Shown here: in pieces, positions 46,156 to 53,954 of the stretch
Layout: every line of letters begins with the position of its first letter
Position numbering within the stretch: position 1 is the stretch's first letter
NCBI GenBank assembly: GCA_038205755.1
Contig: JBBRBN010000007.1
Location: 10,437 to 74,436, forward strand
Origin: JANNWF01 sp038205755
GTDB taxonomy: Bacteria; Pseudomonadota; Gammaproteobacteria; Xanthomonadales; Xanthomonadaceae
Direction: 5' to 3'
DNA: 64,000 nt
The notes under the pieces: model-generated
The model's database searches: none
What the model was told of the DNA's origin: nothing
The model's input: the letters and a program-made list of their open reading frames with translations, nothing else
Translations under genes and position numbers: made by a program

Positions 46156-47633
46156 GCGCGCGCCTCCAGCCAGCGACTCGCGCACAGCGCATCGTCGAAC
46201 GGATGCTTGCGCCCGGCAACCTCCTGGTAGCTCTCGTGGCCCTTGCCGGCGATCAGCACGGTGTCGGATGGACCGGCCTGCGCCAGCGCGAGGCCAATCG
46301 CCCTGGCCCGATCACGCTGCACGTGTACCCGCGTGCGATCGGCGAAACCTGCCAGCGTGTCGGCCACAATCTGCTCGCCGTCCTCGGCGCGCGGGTTGTC
46401 GTCGGTGAGGATAATGCGGTCGGCGCTCGCCTCGACCGCGCGCGCCATCTGCGGCCGCTTGCCGCGGTCGCGCTGGCCGCCACAGCCAAAGACGCAGATC
46501 AGCGTCCCGCGGGTATGTGCGCGCAGGCTGTCGAGCGCCTGAGTGAGGGCATCCGGCGTGTGCGCGTAGTCAACCACCACCAGCGGCGCGTCAGCACCTG
46601 CGTCAATCCGGTTCATGCGTCCGTTCACCGGTCGCAGCGCGGCCAGCCTGGCCGCGGTCTCAACCAGCGAACAGCCGAGCGCACGCAGACAGCCGGCGAC
46701 CGCCAGCAGGTTGTCGACATTGAAGCGTCCCAACAGGCGGCTGCTCAGCGCCACCCGCTGGTCGCCTTCAATCAACTCCAGCGCCAGCCCGGCGGCGTCG
46801 CAGCGGATGCTGCCGGCGCGCAGTCGAGCGGCGCGGTTGCCGGCGGCGCTGAGCGTCCAGCGATCAAGGTCGGGGCTCAACGTGCCGCACAGCGCATGAC
46901 CAAACGGATCATCAATATTGATCACCGCCGCGCGCAACGATGGCCAGGCAAACAGCCGCGCCTTGGCCGCACCGTAGCTGTCCATGTCGCCGTGGTAGTC
47001 GAGATGATCGCGGGTGAGATTGCTGAACACCGCAAGGTCGAACGCCACACCATCCACCCGCCCCTGATCCAGCGCATGCGATGACACTTCCATCGCCACC
47101 GTGCGCGCGCCGAGCGCGGCCAGCTCGGCCAGTGCGGCGTGCACACTGATGACATCGGGCGTGGTCCGCTCGCCGGCGCGCAGGCTGCCGGCAAAGCCCA
47201 TGCCCAGCGTTCCGAGGCTGCCGGCCGGACCGTGCGCGCTGTCCTCCAGCGCCTGCGCGAGCAGCTGCACGGTCGAGGTCTTGCCGTTGGTGCCGGTGAC
47301 GCCGATCAGCGTCAGCCGCGCCGATGGGCTGGCGTAGAAGCGATCAGCAATGGCGCCCAGCTGCTGTCGCAGGCCGGGCACCTCCAGCGCTGGCGACGGC
47401 CGCATGACGTCCGACGCCACCGGTGGCTCGAACAGGATGCAGGCGGCCCCGCGCTGCAGCGCCTCCCCGGCATGTCGGAGCCCATGGGTCGTGGCGCCGG
47501 CGAGTGCGACAAAAGCGGTCCCCTGGATTGCCTGGCGGCTGTCCAGCGTCAGACCGGACACCGCCAGCCCGGCCAAGGCTGGCGGAACCTCGACCACGCC
47601 GGCCAGCAGCTGCTGCAGCGGCATACCCATCAC
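46152..47633 (-). CDS. murE: UDP-MurNAc-L-Ala-D-Glu:meso-diaminopimelate ligase
   Basis: This Mur ligase of about 493 residues adds the third stem residue. The ATP loop is GVTGTNGKTSTVQLLAQAL, and the hinge is NLTRDHLDYHGDMDSYGAAK. The specificity motif DNPR (in LTDDNPRAEDG) indicates meso-diaminopimelate rather than lysine. GTG 47633 overlaps the ftsI stop (GTGA), with ATG 47630 as the alternative start. If murD is replaced by MurD2/MurL as in Xanthomonas, this enzyme would still receive the epimerised D-Glu product. Confidence 0.98.
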   Translation of the reverse strand: MMGMPLQQLLAGVVEVPPALAGLAVSGLTLDSRQAIQGTAFVALAGATTHGLRHAGEALQRGAACILFEPPVASDVMRPSPALEVPGLRQQLGAIADRFYASPSARLTLIGVTGTNGKTSTVQLLAQALEDSAHGPAGSLGTLGMGFAGSLRAGERTTPDVISVHAALAELAALGARTVAMEVSSHALDQGRVDGVAFDLAVFSNLTRDHLDYHGDMDSYGAAKARLFAWPSLRAAVINIDDPFGHALCGTLSPDLDRWTLSAAGNRAARLRAGSIRCDAAGLALELIEGDQRVALSSRLLGRFNVDNLLAVAGCLRALGCSLVETAARLAALRPVNGRMNRIDAGADAPLVVVDYAHTPDALTQALDSLRAHTRGTLICVFGCGGQRDRGKRPQMARAVEASADRIILTDDNPRAEDGEQIVADTLAGFADRTRVHVQRDRARAIGLALAQAGPSDTVLIAGKGHESYQEVAGRKHPFDDALCASRWLEARA

Positions 47634-49441
47634 TGCAGCACGCCCAGACTGTCGGGCACTGCTTCGGCCTCGATCGGAAGCTGCACGACCTGCGCCGGCA
47701 CGGTCGCGCGGGCAGCCGGCGCGGCAGGCATCGCTGCCAGAAGTCCAGCCACGTCATCCGGCGGCACGTCCATCACCCGCAGGGCACCTTCCATCATCCG
47801 GCCGAAGACGGGCGCCGCCACGAGGCCTCCGTAATAGTCGCGGCCGTGGGGATCATTGATCACCACCACCACCGAAAACTTCGGATGACTGGCCGGAATC
47901 AGCCCGGCGAACAGGCTGATGTAGCGCTTCTGGTAGCCGCCAGCGACCGCCATGCGCGACGTACCGGTCTTGCCGGCCGCGCGAAAGCCGGTCACCCGCG
48001 CACGCTGTGCGGTGCCCTCGAAGCCGGTGACGGTCTCGAGCATGTCGACCAGCGTCTGCGCCAGCTGCGGATCAATAACCTGTCGACCCGGACTGCGAGT
48101 GCCGTGGATGAAGGTCGGCGGCACCAGCACGCCGCCGTTGCCAATTGCGGCATACGCCTGGGCAAGCTGCAGCGCCGTGGTCGACAGACCGTAGCCGTAG
48201 GAAATCGTCGCCTTGTGGAGAATGCCCCAGCTGCGCGGCCCCGGCAGCACGCCAGGCGACTCACCCGGGAAGCCAATGCCGGTCGCTTCACCGAAGCCGA
48301 AGCGCCGCAGCACGTCGTGGAAATGCTCGTTGGACATCTCCAGCGCCAGCTTGGTCGCTCCGATGTTGGACGACTTGGTCAGCAGGCGGGTCAGGCTGAT
48401 CTTGCCGTAGTTGCTGACATCGCGGATCGTGTGGCCGGCCAGCGGCATGGTGCCGGGGCTGGTATCGAGGATCGATTCCGGAGTGAACTTGCCGGTTTCC
48501 AGCGCCGCCGCCACGGTGAACGCCTTGATCACCGAGCCGGGCTCGAAAACGTCGGTCAGGGCGCGGTTGCGGTAGGCGCCCAGCTCCACCGTATCGCGCG
48601 CATTCGGGTTGTACGACGGCTGATTGACCATCGCCAGCACTTCGCCGCTCTCAACTTCGAGCACCACAACGGACCCGCTGGTGGCGCCGTGCTCAAGCAG
48701 CGCGGTCTTCAGCTCGCGGTAGGCGAAATACTGGATGCGGCGGTCGATGGACAGGACAAGGTCGCGGCCGGGCTCGGCGGCGCGAATCAGATCGACGTTC
48801 TCAACAATCCGCCCGCGGCGGTCGCGAATGACCTTCTTGGCGCCCGGCTTGCCGGTCAGCCACTCGTCGAACGCCAGCTCCAGGCCTTCCTGGCCGCGGT
48901 CGTCGATATTGGTGAAACCAAGCACGTGCGACAGCACCTCACCCATCGGGTAGAAGCGGCGGAACTCGCGCTGCGACGACACGCCCGGAATGCCCAGCGC
49001 AAGGATCGCCTCGGCCTCGTCCGGATTGAGGTGGCGGCGCAGGTACGCGAATTCCTTGTCGGCACGTTGGGCCAGCCGCTGTTGCAGCAGATCGACGCCG
49101 GTGCCGAGCGCCTCGGCCAGCTCGGGAATCCGCTCTGGGTGCAGCAGCAGCTCCTTCGGATTGGCCCAGATCGAAAGCACCGGCGAAGACACCGCCAGCG
49201 GCTCGCCGTTGCGGTCGGTCACCATGCCGCGCGAGGTCGCGATCGGCATTTCGCGCAGGAAGCGCGCGTCACCCTGCTGCTGGTAGAAGTCCTTGTCGAT
49301 CAGCTGCAGGTCGACCGCCCGCACCACCAGGGCGATGGTCGACAACCCCAGCACCGCCACGGCGGCATACAGTCGGCGACGGGTGTCGAGCCACGGCTGG
49401 CGCGAACGGGCGGCGCGCGGTGGGTTGCGAGCGTGCTTCAT
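47630..49441 (-). CDS. ftsI: Septal peptidoglycan transpeptidase FtsI (PBP3)
   Basis: This 603-residue class B penicillin-binding protein has a single N-terminal transmembrane helix (about 23-45). A pedestal domain (RGMVTDRNGEPLAVSSPV onward) leads to the transpeptidase domain with S303-V-I-K306, S357-S-N359 and K491-T-G493. It crosslinks septal peptidoglycan with FtsW. A C-terminal extension beyond residue 560 is alanine/proline-rich. Four-base overlaps couple it to ftsL upstream and murE downstream. Confidence 0.98.
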   Translation of the reverse strand: MKHARNPPRAARSRQPWLDTRRRLYAAVAVLGLSTIALVVRAVDLQLIDKDFYQQQGDARFLREMPIATSRGMVTDRNGEPLAVSSPVLSIWANPKELLLHPERIPELAEALGTGVDLLQQRLAQRADKEFAYLRRHLNPDEAEAILALGIPGVSSQREFRRFYPMGEVLSHVLGFTNIDDRGQEGLELAFDEWLTGKPGAKKVIRDRRGRIVENVDLIRAAEPGRDLVLSIDRRIQYFAYRELKTALLEHGATSGSVVVLEVESGEVLAMVNQPSYNPNARDTVELGAYRNRALTDVFEPGSVIKAFTVAAALETGKFTPESILDTSPGTMPLAGHTIRDVSNYGKISLTRLLTKSSNIGATKLALEMSNEHFHDVLRRFGFGEATGIGFPGESPGVLPGPRSWGILHKATISYGYGLSTTALQLAQAYAAIGNGGVLVPPTFIHGTRSPGRQVIDPQLAQTLVDMLETVTGFEGTAQRARVTGFRAAGKTGTSRMAVAGGYQKRYISLFAGLIPASHPKFSVVVVINDPHGRDYYGGLVAAPVFGRMMEGALRVMDVPPDDVAGLLAAMPAAPAARATVPAQVVQLPIEAEAVPDSLGVLQ

Positions 49442-49707
49442 GGCTGGATCACCCGCAGCTCGCTGGCGTCGGGGTACTTCATGCCCAGCGCGATGCGCGC
49501 CACTTGCTCGATTCGGTTGGTCTCGGCCCAGGTCGCCTGCTCCAGCTGCAGCCGGCCGAACTCGATGTTGAGCTCGTCGCGCTCGCGCTCCAGCGCGGTC
49601 AAGGCCACGAACTGCTGGCGGTGCTCATGGCGCGCGTAGACCACGCCCACGCCGCTGCTTACCACCAGCAGCAGAAGCAGCAGGAAGGCCACGATTCGCG
49701 CCATCAC
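49438..49707 (-). CDS. ftsL: Cell division protein FtsL
   Basis: This 89-residue bitopic protein has one transmembrane helix (about 4-25, IVAFLLLLLLVVSSGVGVVY) and a periplasmic coiled coil (FVALTALERERDELNIEFGR, then LQLEQATWAE). It ends in the conserved IEQVARIALGMKYPD. It forms the FtsQLB complex. GTG 49707 overlaps the rsmH stop; ATG 49704 is also possible. Confidence 0.96.
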   Translation of the reverse strand: MMARIVAFLLLLLLVVSSGVGVVYARHEHRQQFVALTALERERDELNIEFGRLQLEQATWAETNRIEQVARIALGMKYPDASELRVIQP

Positions 49708-50642
49708 GGCAGTCGCTCGGCAACGCGCAGCACGGCGCTGCGGGCGCGCGGGTTGCGCGCCAGCTCGGCGGAGTCAGCGCGGGTGGCGCTGCCGACTTCG
49801 CGCAGCGTCAGGGTTTGGGCGGGCAGTTCGGGCAGACGCCGGTTGCCCGGCGCCGGGCGCGCCTTGGCGGCAATGAAGCGTTTCACCGCCCGATCCTCAA
49901 GCGAGTGGAAGCTGATCACCGCCAGCCGACCCCCCGGCCGCAGCCGTGCGTGGGCGGCATCCAGCCCGGCGTCGAGGTCCTGCAGTTCGCGGTTGATGTG
50001 GATTCGCAGCGCCTGGAAGCTGCGGGTTGCCGGATGCTTGCCCGGCTCGCGACGGCCGATGGCCGCCTCGATCAGCGCCGCCAGCTCCGACGTGCGCCGC
50101 AGCGGCGCTTGCGCGCGCCGCGCAACAATCGCGCGGGCGATCCGCCGACTCAGCTTCTCCTCGCCAAAGCGCCACAGCACATCGGCGATATCAGCCTCGT
50201 CGGCAGTTTGCAGCCAGTCGGCCACGGATTCACCGCTGTCGGGATCCATCCGCATGTCCAGCGGCCCGTCGTTCTGGAAGCTGAAGCCACGCTCGGCGCA
50301 ATCCAGCTGCGGCGAGGAGACGCCCAGATCCAGCAGGATGCCGTCGAGCCCATCGGCGGTGGCATTCCAGCCCGCGAGGTCAGCAAAACTGCCCCGCCGG
50401 GCGCCGACCCGCGCGTCCTCCGCCTGCAGTTGGGTGGCCTGCGCCATTGCCTCCGGGTCCTTGTCCATCACCAGCAGCCGCCCCTGCGGGCCAAGCCGAT
50501 CAAGCACGCCGCGCGCGTGTCCACCGCGACCAAACGTGCCGTCCAGATAGCGTCCATCCGCCTTCACCCGCAGCCCTTCCATGACCTGCGCAAACAGCAC
50601 CGGAATGTGATCGGGCTCCTGCACTGCAGGCGTCCCTGCCAT
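49704..50642 (-). CDS. rsmH: 16S rRNA (cytosine-1402 N4) methyltransferase RsmH
   Basis: This 312-residue SAM-dependent methyltransferase (former MraW) modifies C1402 in the ribosomal P site. It has HIPVLFAQVMEGL, SAM-binding YLDGTFGRGGHARGVLD, LLDLGVSSPQLDCAERGFSF and SFHSLEDRAVKRFI. ATG 50642 is set by family alignment; the frame is open 71 codons upstream over mraZ. It begins four bases after the mraZ stop. Confidence 0.98.
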   Translation of the reverse strand: MAGTPAVQEPDHIPVLFAQVMEGLRVKADGRYLDGTFGRGGHARGVLDRLGPQGRLLVMDKDPEAMAQATQLQAEDARVGARRGSFADLAGWNATADGLDGILLDLGVSSPQLDCAERGFSFQNDGPLDMRMDPDSGESVADWLQTADEADIADVLWRFGEEKLSRRIARAIVARRAQAPLRRTSELAALIEAAIGRREPGKHPATRSFQALRIHINRELQDLDAGLDAAHARLRPGGRLAVISFHSLEDRAVKRFIAAKARPAPGNRRLPELPAQTLTLREVGSATRADSAELARNPRARSAVLRVAERLP

Positions 50643-50646
50643 CCCG

Positions 50647-51096
50647 CTAGAGCCGCAGATCAAGCATGTCGTCGCTGACTTCGTCTTCGCCGATGGTCTG
50701 GCGAATCTGAGCCAGGTGCGCCTGCTCGCTCCACAGTTCAAATTTGCTTCCCATACCCAGCAGCACGGCCCGCTTCTCGATGCCAGTCGCGTTGCGATGG
50801 CTGGCCGGCAGCAGCAGCCGACCGTTGCCATCCAGCTCGACGAAGGTCGCAGCACCGACCAGCTTCAGCTGCAGGGCGCGGTGCACCCGCTTGGCGTTCG
50901 GCAGCGCGTTCACCTGGTCACGCACGCGCTCCCACTCGGCTACCGGATACAGCCACAAACAACCCTGCTCGTAGGGGTTGTAGGCCACCACCAGGCGACT
51001 CGCACACTCACGCACGACGGTGTCACGGTGCGCGGTGGGCACCGCCAGCCGGCCCTTGTCGTCAATCGTGATTGCTGTCTCGCCTTGGAAGTTCAT
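50647..51096 (-). CDS. mraZ: Transcriptional regulator MraZ
   Basis: This 149-residue protein has two AbrB-like SpoVT/MraZ DNA-binding repeats: ITIDDKGRLAVPTAHRD (about 10-26) and VELDGNGRLLLPASHRN (about 85-101). It oligomerises into a ring and represses its own dcw operon by binding direct GTGGG repeats. Five such boxes lie immediately upstream (51098-51142), overlapping the -10. ATG 51096 is chosen by family alignment. Confidence 0.98.
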   Translation of the reverse strand: MNFQGETAITIDDKGRLAVPTAHRDTVVRECASRLVVAYNPYEQGCLWLYPVAEWERVRDQVNALPNAKRVHRALQLKLVGAATFVELDGNGRLLLPASHRNATGIEKRAVLLGMGSKFELWSEQAHLAQIRQTIGEDEVSDDMLDLRL

Positions 51097-51097
51097 G

Positions 51098-51142
51098 ACC
51101 ACGGGGAACCACAATTTCCCCTAATTTCCTACGTCCGCCCAC
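51098..51142 (-). promoter_or_regulatory. MraZ operator: five 10-bp-spaced boxes
   Basis: Read on the minus strand, GTGGG, GTAGG, AGGGG, GTGGT and GTGGT start exactly 10 bases apart (51138-51142, 51128-51132, 51118-51122, 51108-51112, 51098-51102). They run from the -10 hexamer to the mraZ start codon. This matches the known MraZ site architecture of GTGGG repeats separated by five bases. Confidence 0.85.
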
Positions 51143-51169
51143 ATTAGGCACCGTGGAAACGCCTGTCAA
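51141..51169 (-). promoter_or_regulatory. Sigma70-type Pmra promoter
   Basis: Minus-strand TTGACA (51164-51169), a 17-base spacer, then TAATGT (51141-51146). A perfect -35 and four of six at -10 lie 45 bases before the mraZ start codon and overlap the first MraZ box. It is the main candidate promoter of the dcw operon. Confidence 0.85.
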
Positions 51170-51474
51170 GGAAAAGCGAAACTTTGCAAAGATCAGCTAA
51201 GCCCCTGCCACCGTTGAGTTTTCCGGACGCCACTTGGTCGTGAAGGTAAAGTGTCGAAAATACATTTACTTAGCAGTCATTGCTAAAGAAAACCTGAGGA
51301 ATTGGGAGTTTCTGGCGTCGGCTCGCACAGTGCCGCCACCTACTGTTGCAACGCAGCATTGAGTACGCCACCGGAACGACCGGGCCAACCGAAAATCCGG
51401 AGCTACGCGCGCCCCGATCCGGCCGGCCCGGCGGGCGTGTCGTCGCCTTGAGTTGCAGCAGCGATCGGGCGCTC
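51170..51474. other. 305-base gap upstream of the dcw promoter, no gene seen
   Basis: It contains an AT-richer patch (51250-51300) with a small hairpin TTAGCA-gtcat-TGCTAA around 51269-51286. No credible reading frame, tRNA or other RNA is seen. Confidence 0.5.
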
Positions 51475-51639
51475 TAGCCCGCATGTTTCATGAATTCGCG
51501 CGATGATCGCGCAGGATAGTGTTCGCACAAGGGACTACCGAAGGAGCGGCGTAGCGGGCCGTACGACCGACTGAGGAAAATCTCCTGTGCGGACAAGAGA
51601 CAAGCGAGGGCGTGTGAGATTCATGAAATAGGCGGGCTA
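51475..51639 (+). repeat. MITE-like element, copy C (165 bp, TA-flanked)
   Basis: Same family as 4477. The left terminus is GCCCGCATGTTTCATGAA, and the right terminus reads GCCCGCCTATTTCATGAA on the minus strand, so here the two ends differ. It sits between rnpB and the dcw promoter. Confidence 0.85.
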
Positions 51640-51803
51640 AGTCCGACAGGCTGCTAGAGCTCGCGCCGAGCGGCGCTGCCACCACAGCGGCGGCGGAAGC
51701 GCGTCTGCCCGGAGCTGGCGGCAGCGCGGTGCGCCATCCTGCGGAACCGCTCTGTAGTCGCCGTCGGGGGCTTGGCGTCGCGATCTGGACGCACGAGAGA
51801 AGT

Positions 51804-52174
51804 GGCGGAGCCGGCCGATAAGCCGGGTTCTGTCGTGGACAGTCATTCCTCTAGGCCCTGCGTCACCGCAGGGCTCAAGCAACCTACCCGGAGACACTGC
51901 GGGCCGCAGCATAGCCTCCCTATTTGGTCTTGCTCCCGGTGGGGTTTGCCGTGCCGGTCCGTTGCCGGACTCGCGGTGCGCTCTTACCGCACCATTTCAC
52001 CCTTGCCACGCCCATCTTGCGATGCCGTTCGGCGGTATCTTTCTGTTGCACTTTCCGTCGGCTCGCGCCGCCCAGGCGTTACCTGGCACCGTGCCCTATG
52101 GAGCCCGGACTTTCCTCGGCACCGTTGTCCACCGAAGTGAACGCGAATGACGCGACTGTCTGGCCGACTCCGCC
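51804..52174 (-). ncRNA. rnpB: RNase P RNA (class A)
   Basis: This is the catalytic RNA that matures the 5' ends of tRNAs. The conserved cores are plain on the minus strand: GAGGAAAGTCCGGGCTCC, AGGGTGAAATGGTGCGGTAA, GAGCGCACCGCG, GGAGCAAGACCAAATAGG, and GACTGTCCACGACAGAACCC with GGCTTATCGGCC near the 3' end. The 13-base 5' segment (52174 down) and 3' segment (to 51804) pair perfectly as helix P1, which fixes both ends. It starts 11 bases past the HAD hydrolase stop, so its promoter lies in that gene's 3' end. Confidence 0.97.
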
Positions 52175-52181
52175 GCGGACC

Positions 52182-52187
52182 AGTCTA
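52182..52187 (-). promoter_or_regulatory. Candidate -10 of rnpB overlapping the upstream stop codon
   Basis: TAGACT on the minus strand lies eight bases before the rnpB 5' end predicted from helix P1. Its TAG is the HAD hydrolase stop codon. No good -35 is seen (TTCAGC at about 52207-52212, 19-base spacer). Confidence 0.4.
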
Positions 52188-52916
52188 CGCGGCTGAGGCG
52201 ACGGCCGCTGAACGGCGGACCAGCTCGTCGAGCGCATCCGGAATCTCCGCCGCAGCGGCGACCGTCGCCAGCCGCGGATGATCGGTGGCCACCTTGGCCT
52301 GCAGCTCGTGGGTCCAGGTGACCCGATACGGCATGTGCACGCCAAAGCCGCCGGCCGCCAGCACCGGTGCGATATCCGAACGCAGCGAGTTGCCGACCAT
52401 GGCGAAACGGCGGGCGTCGACCGCGCACTCGCGCAGTACGCGGGCGTAGGCCGCGGCGTCCTTCTCGGAGACAATCTCGATGCGCCCGAACAGGTCGGCC
52501 ATGCCCGACTGCCGCACCTTGGCCTCCTGGTGGAACAGGTCGCCCTTGGTGATCAGCACCAGCGGCCAGCGCGTCGCCACTGCCTCGACTGCCGCGCGGA
52601 TGCCGTCAATCAGCTCGACCGGATGGGTCAGGATCGACTTGCCCAGCTCGACCAGGCGATGGATGTCACGGGCCGATATGCGCGCGTCGGTCAGCGCAAT
52701 TGCGGTCTCGATCATCGACAGCGTCATGCCCTTCGCACCGTAGCCAAACAGCATGATGTTGCGCTGCTCGGTGGCCAGCAGGCGGTCGTGCAGACCGGCT
52801 TCGGCGAGGTCGACATACGCGCCGATGATGCGCTCGAACTCCGCGTGGGCATCCTGGAAGTAGCCCTCGCTGTGCCACAGCGTGTCGTCGGCGTCGAAAC
52901 CCACCAGCTCGATCAT
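52185..52916 (-). CDS. HAD superfamily hydrolase
   Basis: This 243-residue phosphatase-type protein has HAD motif I FDADDTLWHS (nucleophile D8, acid/base D10), motif II region LVLITKGD, a lysine in KVRQSG, and motif IV GNSLRSDIAPVLAAG. A helical cap lies between motifs I and II. It probably dephosphorylates a small metabolite; the substrate is unknown. ATG 52916 starts 10 bases after the DUF808 stop on the same strand, suggesting an operon. Its stop codon lies 11 bases from the rnpB 5' end. Confidence 0.88.
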   Translation of the reverse strand: MIELVGFDADDTLWHSEGYFQDAHAEFERIIGAYVDLAEAGLHDRLLATEQRNIMLFGYGAKGMTLSMIETAIALTDARISARDIHRLVELGKSILTHPVELIDGIRAAVEAVATRWPLVLITKGDLFHQEAKVRQSGMADLFGRIEIVSEKDAAAYARVLRECAVDARRFAMVGNSLRSDIAPVLAAGGFGVHMPYRVTWTHELQAKVATDHPRLATVAAAAEIPDALDELVRRSAAVASAA

Positions 52917-52926
52917 GACGCCGCGG

Positions 52927-53862
52927 TCAGTGCGCGGCAGCCGCGGGCGGCTGACGCAGCTTGCTGATTGTGGTGATGACGCCAACCAGGATCGCCCCGG
53001 CCAACAGACCGACCACCGCGTTCGCACTCATCTCGGAAAAGGTTGCCGCCCAGCTGCCGTCGGATATGTAGGGAAGCAAGGCGTGATGCAGCATCGGCAC
53101 GCCATGCACCAGGATGCCGCCGCCAACCAGAAACATCGCCGCGGTGCCGGCCACCGACAGAAACTTCATCAGCCACGGCGCGGCGCGCAGGATGCCGCGT
53201 CCGCAGGCGCGGCGAAAGCGCGCCCAAGTGCTCTCACCTGCGGTTTGCGTCAACAGCAGCCCGCCATCATCGAGCTTGACGATGCCGGCCACGAGGCCGT
53301 ACACGCCAACGGTCATGAGCACCGCAATGCCGACCAGCACCGCAACCTTGGTGCCGAAGCCGGCGCTCGCCACCGTGCCAAGGGTGATCACGATGATCTC
53401 GGCGGAGAGGATGAAGTCGGTGCGGATCGCACCCTTGATCTTCTTGCGCTCGAACTCGACCAGATCGACCCCCGGATCCGCCACCGCCCTGACCAGTTCG
53501 ACGTGCACCTTCTGCCGCTCCGCACGGCTGTGCAGGAACTTGTGGAGCAACTTCTCGGCACCTTCGAAGCACAGAAACGCGCCGCCCAGCATCAGCAGCG
53601 GAACAATCGCCCACGGCAACAGCACGCTGATGGCGAGCGCCGCCGGCACCAGAATCAGCTTGTTGAACGCCGACCCCTTGGCCACTGCCCAGACCACCGG
53701 CAGCTCGCGCTCGGCGCGCACGCCGGACACCTGCTCGGCGTTGAGCGCCAGATCGTCGCCGAGCACGCCCGCCGTTTTCTTCGCCGCCACCTTGGTGAGT
53801 ATCGCCACGTCATCCAGCACGGTTGCGATGTCGTCGAGCAGGGCGAGCAGGCTGGTGGCCAT
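52927..53862 (-). CDS. DUF808 (YedI-like) inner membrane protein
   Basis: This 311-residue protein has the DUF808 layout. The N-terminal MATSLLALLDDIATVLDDVA and AAKKTAGVLGDDLALNAEQV are near-invariant in the family. Hydrophobic helices lie at about 68-100, 155-195 and 235-300, and the segment RKKIKGAIRTDFILSAEIIV is conserved. Function is unknown. It is directly upstream of the HAD hydrolase gene. A 61-bp remnant of the MITE-like family lies 31 bases before its start. Confidence 0.9.
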   Translation of the reverse strand: MATSLLALLDDIATVLDDVAILTKVAAKKTAGVLGDDLALNAEQVSGVRAERELPVVWAVAKGSAFNKLILVPAALAISVLLPWAIVPLLMLGGAFLCFEGAEKLLHKFLHSRAERQKVHVELVRAVADPGVDLVEFERKKIKGAIRTDFILSAEIIVITLGTVASAGFGTKVAVLVGIAVLMTVGVYGLVAGIVKLDDGGLLLTQTAGESTWARFRRACGRGILRAAPWLMKFLSVAGTAAMFLVGGGILVHGVPMLHHALLPYISDGSWAATFSEMSANAVVGLLAGAILVGVITTISKLRQPPAAAAH

Positions 53863-53893
53863 GACGGACGTCCGGAGGATGAAGGCGCGATTC

Positions 53894-53954
53894 TAGCCCG
53901 CCTATTTCATGAATCTCACACGCCCTCGCGCGAATTCATGAAATACGCGGGCTA
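53894..53954 (-). repeat. 61-bp deletion derivative of the MITE-like family, inverted
   Basis: The first 36 bases equal the right end of a full element (as in copy D) on the opposite strand, and the last 25 equal its left end. About 105 internal bases are missing. TA flanks both sides. The result is a compact near-palindrome abutting the insertion sequence. Confidence 0.8.
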
